This document shows, in pieces, positions 1 through 5,737 of a stretch of DNA of 15,950 nucleotides (the first letter of the stretch is position 1; every line of letters begins with the position of its first letter). Position numbers and translations under genes: made by a program. The notes beneath the pieces are model-generated. The model worked only from the letters and a program-made list of their open reading frames with translations, had not been told where the DNA came from and searched no databases. The stretch is from Methanosarcinales archaeon (GTDB taxonomy: Archaea > Halobacteriota > Syntropharchaeia > Alkanophagales > Methanospirareceae): contig QMVO01000010.1 in NCBI GenBank assembly GCA_003661125.1, positions 1 to 15,950 on the forward strand. The letters run 5' to 3'.

Positions 1-716
1 ATGTCAAGATGTACGATCGTTATAAAGTGGTGAGGGCGGTTATTCGCAAGTGTATGAGGGAATATCCCGCCGATGACTGGTATAAACAGGCGTTATACGA
101 CTTAGAGCGGATATTGGCTTCTGTGATCAACGATGGCGTGATAAAGAACAGGGTAAAACGGCTCAAATATGATCACGGGATCTTCAGCAGACTCAGGAGG
201 ATACTGAGAAACGAAGACAAACAATCAAAAGAGGGCGTGGAGAAGCGGATGAAGCGTTTTTTAGCATTTATAGAGAGCAAAGCTAAAAGCGATTCCCGAT
301 ATAAATCGCTTGCCGATCAAATAAAAAGATGCTGGTGTGGCTTGTTTCACACATACGAAGACGCACGGCTACCCAGAACAAACAATGACATGGAGGGCTT
401 AATTAAAGAACAGAGACGAAAATGGAGGCGCATGACCGGTACCACAAACGTGGATGAATGGATCGTATATCATGCACCAACAGGAATTTACTTGTTTAAT
501 CTTATCGGCGTCTCTCCGCCGTTAGAGAAACTTGGTTTTTCCACAGACCTCCGTGAAATTCTCTCTTCTGTACGCTATGAGACTTTTAGAAACTGTGTGA
601 ACGAATATGAGAAAAGAAGAAACAAGGATAGAATCAGAAAAAGGGCAAATCGTAATATTGATGAACTCTTAATGTCCGTCTTGGAAAAGAACAAAATTCT
701 TGTTAGTGTAGGCTGA
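1..716 (+). CDS. DDE transposase, C-terminal part (cut by window edge)
   Basis: The reading frame is open back to the first base (codons GTC AAG precede the first visible ATG at 9), so the gene most likely begins outside the window and about 237 codons are visible. At about residues 121-146 from that ATG there is an R-T-N-N-D-M-E motif, then a basic K-x-x-R-R-K-W-R-R-M-T-G stretch. In many DDE transposases the E of such an NN-x-x-E motif is the last catalytic acidic residue, with a basic DNA-contact region after it. The tail is very rich in K and R. The two catalytic aspartates would lie upstream of the window. No terminal inverted repeat could be recognised in the 230 bases after the stop. 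I do not recognise the IS family. A non-transposase DNA-binding protein is less likely. Confidence 0.6.
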   Translation, partial: VKMYDRYKVVRAVIRKCMREYPADDWYKQALYDLERILASVINDGVIKNRVKRLKYDHGIFSRLRRILRNEDKQSKEGVEKRMKRFLAFIESKAKSDSRYKSLADQIKRCWCGLFHTYEDARLPRTNNDMEGLIKEQRRKWRRMTGTTNVDEWIVYHAPTGIYLFNLIGVSPPLEKLGFSTDLREILSSVRYETFRNCVNEYEKRRNKDRIRKRANRNIDELLMSVLEKNKILVSVG

Positions 717-855
717 ATCTATGGCTATACGAAGCGTTCAATCAAAAAATTCGTTTGTCTGCCGTGAATATAGGAAAAATCCTTTCTTAGCCTGAAAGAA
801 GCAGAAATTCCGTATCACAGCATCGTCAGAATTTTATGTGGGGAGGAAGTATTGT

Positions 856-936
856 ATGAAATGCAAAATTGATGCGCTTTTGTCTAAGGTTTTGCGATTT
901 GCGATAAAGATAAATAAAGAACCAAGGGTTAATTAA
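856..936 (+). CDS. Possible 26-residue peptide or gene remnant
   Basis: An ATG at 856 follows a GGGGAGG ribosome site (840-846) by nine bases and opens a frame of 26 codons ending in TAA at 934-936. The peptide is basic (KCKIDALLSKVLRFAIKINK) with no recognisable domain. Just upstream, another plus-strand frame (about 778-865) is also open and protein-like (residues LKEAEIPYHSIVRIL). The whole 717-949 stretch therefore looks like broken coding sequence next to the transposase rather than a clean intergenic region. The strong ribosome site is the only positive evidence for translation. It could equally be the surviving start of a deleted gene. Confidence 0.25.
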   Translation: MKCKIDALLSKVLRFAIKINKEPRVN

Positions 937-949
937 GTTAAAATTAAAA

Positions 950-1855
950 TTAAAAATGCCCCATCTTCAATTTATCCTTCAACTCCGCTAAACATCCGGG
1001 GTCGCTCTTTATTTTCTCTTTCATCGCATCTAACATCTGATAATTAATGAATGCAGGTGTGTATGAGGGGTCTATATCGAGCGATTTCTTAAAGTGCTTC
1101 TCCGCTTCCTCAAGTTCCCCTTTGAGGAGATAAATAACTCCCAAATTGCCATAAGCCTTTGCTGAGGACTTATCAACGCTTGCCACGTACTTGAATTCCT
1201 CGATTGCTCCGTCCCAATCCTCGTTATCCATAAATTCTGTACCTCTACGAAATCTCTCTTCGAGCATGAGATATGTTTCTGGGTCAATATCAGGCTTATT
1301 AGCCAATTCAAGGTCTAAAAGCTCTTTAATCCCGTTCAAGAGATTTTCTGCTTTTTCCTTCACTTCTTCATCTGGGTTCAATGCAAGTGCTTTATTCGCG
1401 CATTCGTGGGCTTTCGCCACGTAACCTTTATTGATGTATGCGACTCCGAGATTATACCAATGGGCAGGGTAATCAGGATCCGATTTCACTGCTTTGTCAA
1501 AATAAGTGAATGCATCTTCAAGACGGTTCAACTGAGTATACAAAGTTCCAATGAGCATATACACGGTGTCAATGTCAGGGTATTCTTCGGGTATTGTCTT
1601 GAGGACGTTAATTGCACGCTTAAACCTGTTGGATGCAGCCAGTCTTGCGCCTTTTTCAAGCGTCTCTTCACAGGCAGTTATATTCAATATCCTCCCATTC
1701 TCGGTGTCCACCTTCAGTGGTTTCTCTGCACGCTCATGAATATCTTCGCCATCTATTGTTTTGTTATGGACACGCCGCAAGTGCTCTGCTAAATTATCTA
1801 TGTTCACACTCACGCCGCAAACAGGGCATTTTGTGAATTTTCTTTTCTTTTTCAT
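950..1855 (-). CDS. C2H2 zinc-finger / TPR repeat protein
   Basis: This 301-residue soluble protein starts with a CPVCG zinc finger (C10, C13, H25, H30, spacing C-x2-C-x11-H-x4-H), followed by a linker to about residue 60. Tetratricopeptide repeats then cover about 62-95, 97-130, 131-164, 201-232 and 233-268, with the usual A/G, Y and P signature positions (for example YNLGVAYINKG and YGNLGVIYLLKGELEEAEKHF). TPR arrays are protein-interaction scaffolds. The finger may bind nucleic acid or simply stabilise the N-terminus, so the partner and role are unknown. The ATG at 1855 is preceded by only a weak GGAAAAG site. A TAAATAAA element on the minus strand at about 1903-1912 could be its TATA box. 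A coding-like frame ends 12 bases upstream of the start, as in an operon. There is no signal peptide or membrane segment. Confidence 0.8.
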   Translation of the reverse strand: MKKKRKFTKCPVCGVSVNIDNLAEHLRRVHNKTIDGEDIHERAEKPLKVDTENGRILNITACEETLEKGARLAASNRFKRAINVLKTIPEEYPDIDTVYMLIGTLYTQLNRLEDAFTYFDKAVKSDPDYPAHWYNLGVAYINKGYVAKAHECANKALALNPDEEVKEKAENLLNGIKELLDLELANKPDIDPETYLMLEERFRRGTEFMDNEDWDGAIEEFKYVASVDKSSAKAYGNLGVIYLLKGELEEAEKHFKKSLDIDPSYTPAFINYQMLDAMKEKIKSDPGCLAELKDKLKMGHF

Positions 1856-1867
1856 GATCTTTTCCGT

Positions 1868-2026
1868 TTATCGTTTTTCTTTCCAATATTCAGCACAACA
1901 ATCTAATTTATTTACTTCTTTTCCTCCTATTCTCCGAGTTTCCCCTTCCCTTTCGTGAACACCATGATCTGTTACCACATAATCGATATATTCGTGTCGA
2001 AATACGAAAGTTTTGTATAATCTATA
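1868..2026 (-). pseudogene. Coding-like fragment upstream of the zinc-finger/TPR gene
   Basis: On the minus strand a 52-codon open stretch runs from just after a TGA (2027-2029) to a TAA at 1868-1870, 12 bases before the TPR gene. It has protein-like composition (for example HEYIDYVVTDHGVHEREGE, and a C-terminal KLDCCAEYWKEKR) but no ATG. The only start candidate inside is a GTG at 1978. A second minus-strand frame, overlapping it from a GTG at about 2049, is also coding-like (QEFTEDDIDYTKLSYFD) and ends at TAA soon after the overlap. Two partly overlapping good frames suggest one short gene broken by a frameshift, or two very small genes. The V-x-T-D-H-G string recalls alkaline-phosphatase-superfamily metal sites, but the piece is too short to assign. 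Confidence 0.35.
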
Positions 2027-2076
2027 TCATCCTCAGTGAACTCCTGCACTTTAAATTACCAGCGGATAGGAAATAT

Positions 2077-3192
2077 TTATTCCACCTCTTCAAATCTCCC
2101 CTCTAACTTCTTCAGTACATCAGGCAACGTCGTGTATTCCATCTCCTCCACAGGCAGTCTATGCGGCTCGAACGGTCCATGTGCGCGCACATAATCCGCT
2201 ATCTCCTGCGCCTTTCTCCTCGCGAGGTCAAAAGCGGGGTCGTCAAACAAATCTGCAGTTCCCACTAATCTGCCATGACTTATCTGGAATCCCGCGGCGA
2301 TAACTCTCGGTGGTCCGTCAAACCGTGTGCATTGCGAATATCTAAAAGGAACAGGGATTATAGGTCCGTTATGTGAGCCACGCATCCAGCCACTTACGAG
2401 ATAAGGCAGCGAGAACGGCTCTAAAACCTCGCCCAATGCTGGCAAGCCTGATTGTGCTCGTACTAATGCGACCGGGTCATCCTTACCCACGTATTTACCA
2501 GCAGTGAAGAATAACTTCTCCGTACTTATCACCGCTACCGGCTCTTCCTCTGGTATCGGACTCGTATCCTTGGGATACACGCGCTTTATCACATACTTGC
2601 TCTTCGCCCCTATCAATGCTAACAGCGAATACAACTCTTCAGGGCATTTCAAAAACACCTTCTTCCGCTCTTTTATGTCCCACACCTCAAACATGAACCC
2701 ATCATGCATCGTGGGGTCTATGACAAGTCCAGCGGTATTGAAAGGGTCTGCAAACATCTTGTAAATCGGGAAATTAAACGCACCGGGTTCCGTTTTGTCC
2801 ATCATAAACGCAACTAACGGTTCAGACCCGCGTTCCGTGAATTCCATCTCCGCTATTCCGGGACCCATACCGCGTATGTTCCCGCTGAACGCATCCACCA
2901 GTAAATCCTGCCCCGCACCGTGCAACTTGAGCTCCTTAGCCACTTCCGTCGCCGCTTCAAACGTATCCCACGCCAATCCATGTATCTCCTCCGAATCTAC
3001 GCCTTTCCGGTGGCTCATCAGCAACTGCAGGTCGTCGCCAGCATTCAAGACATGATAATCCACAAGCAACCCTTCTTTCTTCGCGCGCTCCATCTGCTCC
3101 CTCGCCTTCTCCTTTAACTCCGGTCGCACAGTCGAATGCCCGGGAAATCCGCCCACATCCGCTTTTATCAAACTTACGGTTATTTTTTCCAT
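2077..3192 (-). CDS. fbp: Fructose-1,6-bisphosphate aldolase/phosphatase (archaeal type V)
   Basis: This cytosolic bifunctional gluconeogenic enzyme condenses glyceraldehyde-3-phosphate and dihydroxyacetone phosphate and then dephosphorylates the product to fructose-6-phosphate. The 371 residues align along their full length with my recollection of the Sulfolobus tokodaii enzyme. The metal ligands D12, H19, D53 and D54 are present, as are the GQDLL and GNIRGMGPG loops, the MMDKTEPGAFN motif (D133/K134 region) and the ADPFNTAGLVIDPTMH block. The GKYVGKDDP motif carries the Schiff-base lysine at about 238 and the mobile-loop tyrosine at about 235. RGSHNGPIIPV, TRFDGPPR and the terminal HGPFEPHRL and EYTTLP motifs follow. 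A short insertion of about five residues precedes the Schiff-base loop. The start is an ATG with AGGAGTGG about six to thirteen bases upstream. An AT-rich TATA-like stretch lies at about 3245-3265, so it probably has its own promoter. Confidence 0.97.
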   Translation of the reverse strand: MEKITVSLIKADVGGFPGHSTVRPELKEKAREQMERAKKEGLLVDYHVLNAGDDLQLLMSHRKGVDSEEIHGLAWDTFEAATEVAKELKLHGAGQDLLVDAFSGNIRGMGPGIAEMEFTERGSEPLVAFMMDKTEPGAFNFPIYKMFADPFNTAGLVIDPTMHDGFMFEVWDIKERKKVFLKCPEELYSLLALIGAKSKYVIKRVYPKDTSPIPEEEPVAVISTEKLFFTAGKYVGKDDPVALVRAQSGLPALGEVLEPFSLPYLVSGWMRGSHNGPIIPVPFRYSQCTRFDGPPRVIAAGFQISHGRLVGTADLFDDPAFDLARRKAQEIADYVRAHGPFEPHRLPVEEMEYTTLPDVLKKLEGRFEEVE

Positions 3193-3291
3193 TTTCTTCC
3201 ACTCCTATTCTCCTTCGTTATTTCCACCACTCAACTCTTCAAACGTATAGTAATTATAATTAGGATTTCCGTTTGTTCAGACACACCGCCA

Positions 3292-3714
3292 TCAAGGCTC
3301 TTCAGCCGCGAATATACGTTGTGCTTGTTCTTCCCTGCGTATATGTTCCCGCTTTATCATATCCCCGCGCTGGAAATACTCCTCTGCTTTCTCCTCATCT
3401 CCTATAATTCTGTAAACCTGCCCGAGATTGTAGCAAGCTGATATACCTTCGTCCATTAGATAAGCCCTGAGATTCAGTGCTGCGTTAAAGAATCCAATTG
3501 CCATTTCATGTTGTTCTAAACTTGCGTAAGCAGTTCCACAATCGTTACATGCCTTTGCCAGCGTTGGAAGAATCGGCTCCTTCTTCACTATCTCCCTGTA
3601 AACTTCTATTGCTTCCTCATATTTCCCTTCCACCAGATATTCTTCTCCGAGTAGAAGTAAATCTTCTGCGGTCTTCCCTTCCCACATTTTCCCTTCTTCG
3701 TTTTTTACTTCCAT
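3292..3714 (-). CDS. Small TPR repeat protein
   Basis: This soluble protein of about 140 residues has two to three tetratricopeptide repeats. A first helix pair reads AEDLLLLGEEYLVEGKYEEAIEVY. A second includes ACNDCGTAYASLEQHEMAIGFF, and a third includes ACYNLGQVYRIIGDEEKAEEYF. The C-terminus is charged. The start is uncertain. An ATG at 3759 has a GAGG site but would add a hydrophobic AT-encoded leader. The ATG at 3714 chosen here lies at the edge of a palindrome. An ATG at 3687 has a weak GAAGGG site and would suit a promoter inside the palindrome. It sits between the HAD-like gene (ends at 3784) and fbp, all on the minus strand. The partner protein is unknown, and nothing ties it functionally to fbp beyond position. 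Confidence 0.75.
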   Translation of the reverse strand: MEVKNEEGKMWEGKTAEDLLLLGEEYLVEGKYEEAIEVYREIVKKEPILPTLAKACNDCGTAYASLEQHEMAIGFFNAALNLRAYLMDEGISACYNLGQVYRIIGDEEKAEEYFQRGDMIKREHIRREEQAQRIFAAEEP

Positions 3715-3740
3715 ATGATTACAATAAATTATAATCATAT
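3713..3740. promoter_or_regulatory. 9-bp inverted repeat in front of the small TPR gene
   Basis: ATATGATTA at 3713-3721 and TAATCATAT at 3732-3740 form a perfect 9-base inverted repeat around a 10-base AT-rich spacer. On the minus strand the spacer gives a TATAATTTAT string that could be a TATA box for the TPR gene. A dimeric regulator binding over the box is one reading. A chance palindrome in AT-rich sequence is the other. Confidence 0.35.
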
Positions 3741-3783
3741 TAATTAATTGCACTTGCATTTTTCATTGCCTCGTCAGGCGATT

Positions 3784-4884
3784 TCACCCCAGCTTCCCTG
3801 CATCTTCTCTCACTTGCATTCTCACCTGCTTATGTATTTTTATTATCTCTTCTTTCTCTATTTCGTCTGCACGCTCGATATTATGGAAATAAGGAAAAGA
3901 TTTTCTTTGTTTCATAATAAAATCCCTTATATCCGCTGTAATACAGTTATCAGGAATATCAAAAGGACTTCTTTCAAACTCCTCCCGGTTTTCTTCCCAG
4001 CTTGTCGTCACTGCCATCACTTCCTCTTTCCTTCCTCGCACAAAGGCATCGCATAATATGTGAAGGAATCTTATATCAACAGATGCGAGTCCTACATTAG
4101 CATAGGGAACTGCATATTCGTTACCATTAAAAACAACTGAGATTCCACCATGTGTTGCAACCTCATTTAGCATCTTGTAATCAGTAATGCTGTCGCCTAC
4201 TGCGATTACATCGCTTAGCATCACTCCTTTCTTCTTCGCTATCTGTCGCACTGCCTTCGCTTTCCTTTCTCCTCCTACTACCCTTGTCGAAAAAATATCA
4301 TAGCCTAGAGCGCGAAGTTGCGAGAAAAAGAAATCATCTAAGCGATTTACTATCCGTTCCGTATTCTCAATATCAGAATAAAGTTCAATTATGTCTTCTT
4401 CCGCTTTTTTTATTGTATCTAAAGCTCTCTTTGGTATAGCGTCGCGAAGCGTTTTTGAAAGGCTTGTGCAGATAATATTGCTCTCAGGAACTACACCCAG
4501 TTTGCGACCTATATTATAAGCGTGCTGCTCGTAACTCGTGGATATGATGTAGATGTCCCAATTCTCAGCCTGTAACTTCCCAAATAAATATTCTGCTCCT
4601 TCCACAATTTTTGCGCGCTCTGATACCCTCTTTATGTCATCTTCCGTTATGCCATGCAACAAGAAGAAAGGTACAATCAAGGCAAGGGTATCGCCGGGCT
4701 CGTAGCCTTCCCTGCCCTCGAGAGATATAATATCATCGTATTTGCTTATAACCTCGAAGATAATCGCGCCTTCTTTTCCTATGAGCTTCATCACCTCGTA
4801 AGCATTGTCCTGTGGCGATAAAGGTCCTTCAAGGTCGAAAAATATTGTTTTCTCCACTTGATGCACCTTCTCGACTGCTATCAT
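3784..4884 (-). CDS. HAD-superfamily phosphatase-like protein
   Basis: This cytosolic protein of 366 residues has the HAD hydrolase motifs in order. Motif I is FFDLEGPLSP at 15-24 with nucleophile D17. Motif II is IISTS at 113-117. Motif III lysines are at 208/210 (GGERKAK). Motif IV is VGDSITD at 229-235 with D231 and D235 as Mg2+ ligands. In motif I the usual second aspartate is a glutamate (D-L-E), which is unusual for the general acid. A long helical insert between motif I and II (about 27-100) would be the cap. The C-terminal 90 residues are charged and helical. The overall build resembles archaeal proteins annotated as energy-converting hydrogenase A subunit R or phosphoserine-phosphatase-like. 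I cannot name the substrate. The start is an ATG preceded by a weak CAGGAAA site, divergent from the metal-regulator gene. The shared intergenic region is 76 bases. Confidence 0.8.
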   Translation of the reverse strand: MIAVEKVHQVEKTIFFDLEGPLSPQDNAYEVMKLIGKEGAIIFEVISKYDDIISLEGREGYEPGDTLALIVPFFLLHGITEDDIKRVSERAKIVEGAEYLFGKLQAENWDIYIISTSYEQHAYNIGRKLGVVPESNIICTSLSKTLRDAIPKRALDTIKKAEEDIIELYSDIENTERIVNRLDDFFFSQLRALGYDIFSTRVVGGERKAKAVRQIAKKKGVMLSDVIAVGDSITDYKMLNEVATHGGISVVFNGNEYAVPYANVGLASVDIRFLHILCDAFVRGRKEEVMAVTTSWEENREEFERSPFDIPDNCITADIRDFIMKQRKSFPYFHNIERADEIEKEEIIKIHKQVRMQVREDAGKLG

Positions 4885-4928
4885 TTTCCTGAAGTATAAG
4901 TTATTTATTTTATTGCAGGTATAGAAAG

Positions 4929-4937
4929 TTTAAATAT
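4929..4937 (+). promoter_or_regulatory. TATA box of the metal-regulator gene
   Basis: TTTAAATAT is centred 27-28 bases upstream of the ATG at 4961. This is the distance expected between an archaeal TATA box and the transcription start. No ribosome site is visible before the ATG, so the transcript is probably leaderless. Confidence 0.55.
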
Positions 4938-4942
4938 GGGTG

Positions 4943-4957
4943 CCCTAATAATGTTAG
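4943..4957. promoter_or_regulatory. Candidate operator at the metal-regulator promoter
   Basis: CCCTAATAATGTTAG contains the inverted pair CTAA (4945-4948) and TTAG (4954-4957) with a 5-base spacer. It lies between the TATA box and the start codon. The string AATGTTAG recurs in reverse orientation in front of the next operon (CTAACATT at 5501-5508). These half-sites suit a DtxR/MntR dimer and suggest autoregulation. This is inferred from sequence only. Confidence 0.4.
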
Positions 4958-4960
4958 AGT

Positions 4961-5437
4961 ATGCTTAGTAGAAAAGCGGAGGACTATCTCGAAGCGATTC
5001 TGCGTATCGCGAAAATGAAAGGATACGCGCGGATAAAGGATATTGCACTTGCTTTAGGTGTTACGCCATCAAGCGTTGTGGAGATGGTAAAGAGGCTGAA
5101 TGATGGGGGTTTCGTTGAATATCGAAAATACGATGGCGTGACTCTAACACCAAAAGGAGAAGAAATAGGAAAAGCAGTATGGGGGCGACATACTACGATA
5201 AGGGCGTTCTTGGAAATAATAAAAGTGCCAGAAGAAATAGCAAACAAAGATGCGTGCATCATCGAGCACGAATTGCATGCGAAAACAATAGAGCAGGTAA
5301 AGAATTTGGTGAATTTTGTAAAATCTGCGCCTGATTATCCACAGTGGCTGGAACACTTTGAGATATTCTGCAAGACAGGGGTGCATCCCTGCGAGGAGGA
5401 GAAGCGAAAAGAGAGAGTGCATCGGTTATCTAGCTAA
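4961..5437 (+). CDS. DtxR/MntR-family metal-dependent transcription regulator
   Basis: This 158-residue protein has an N-terminal winged helix-turn-helix (about 1-72: EDYLEAI, then the recognition helix SSVVEMVKRL and wing VEYRKYDGVTLT), followed by the metal-binding and dimerisation domain (about 73-140). Numbering coincides with Bacillus MntR. D8, E11, H77, E102 and H103 are all present, but position 99, glutamate in MntR, is cysteine (DACIIEH), the residue used at the same place in the iron-type regulator DtxR (C102). The ancillary-site residues of DtxR (E83 and H98 equivalents) are missing (R81, N95), and there is no SH3-like third domain. Metal-loaded members of the family repress uptake or metal-homeostasis genes. 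Whether this one senses Mn2+, Fe2+ or both is open. The C-terminal tail adds a Cys (GVHPCEEEK). Confidence 0.92.
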   Translation: MLSRKAEDYLEAILRIAKMKGYARIKDIALALGVTPSSVVEMVKRLNDGGFVEYRKYDGVTLTPKGEEIGKAVWGRHTTIRAFLEIIKVPEEIANKDACIIEHELHAKTIEQVKNLVNFVKSAPDYPQWLEHFEIFCKTGVHPCEEEKRKERVHRLSS

Positions 5438-5488
5438 ACCCCAACTTATTTAGGTTTTACAGACAAAATCGAACCTTTTTAGGGGACA

Positions 5489-5496
5489 TTATTTAT
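5489..5496 (+). promoter_or_regulatory. TATA box of the small protein / DUF2325 operon
   Basis: TTATTTAT lies about 70 bases before the ATG at 5561 and about 30-40 bases before the TTAGG palindrome, placing the expected transcription start at about 5518-5522. Additional TTTAGG-type half-sites occur just upstream (5449-5455 and 5477-5484). A 40-base leader would carry the GAGGGTGA ribosome site at 5545-5552. Confidence 0.45.
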
Positions 5497-5523
5497 GTGC
5501 CTAACATTCATATTTCAAATAAG

Positions 5524-5537
5524 TTAGGGCAACCTAA
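5524..5537. promoter_or_regulatory. TTAGG-N4-CCTAA palindrome, candidate DtxR/MntR operator
   Basis: TTAGGGCAACCTAA is a perfect 5+5 inverted repeat with a 4-base spacer, placed at the predicted transcription start of the next two genes and 87 bases after the regulator stop codon. Known DtxR/IdeR operators carry TTAGG and CCTAA arms. With a metal-regulator gene directly upstream, repression by blocking initiation is the obvious model. Half-sites at 5449, 5477 and 5501 may extend it. Confidence 0.6.
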
Positions 5538-5560
5538 ATTTTTAGAGGGTGAGTAACGGT

Positions 5561-5722
5561 ATGGACGCGATGGAACTCACAAGACTGATGAAGGAGCTGA
5601 TAAGGCTGCTTCAGAATACACCCGGAGGGGAGAAAGGCGACCTGGACGAAAGGGTTGAGAAGATAAAACGTGAGTTAGGCTCGTGGTTTAGTGAAGGTTA
5701 TCAGCTTTATCAAGGTTCGTAG
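5561..5722 (+). CDS. 53-residue protein of unknown function
   Basis: An ATG at 5561, nine bases after GAGGGTGA, opens a frame of 53 codons ending in TAG at 5720-5722. This is 15 bases before the ATG of the DUF2325 gene, so the two are very likely co-transcribed. The peptide is helical and amphipathic (LTRLMKELIRLLQN), has a GGEKGDLDERVEKIKREL middle and ends GSWFSEGYQLYQGS. It has no Cys, His-rich stretch, signal peptide or membrane segment, so it is probably not a metal chaperone itself. It could be a small partner of the coiled-coil DUF2325 protein. I do not recognise a family. The ribosome site, codon composition and tight spacing support a real gene. Confidence 0.6.
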   Translation: MDAMELTRLMKELIRLLQNTPGGEKGDLDERVEKIKRELGSWFSEGYQLYQGS

Positions 5723-5737
5723 CAAGGCGAGGAAAGA

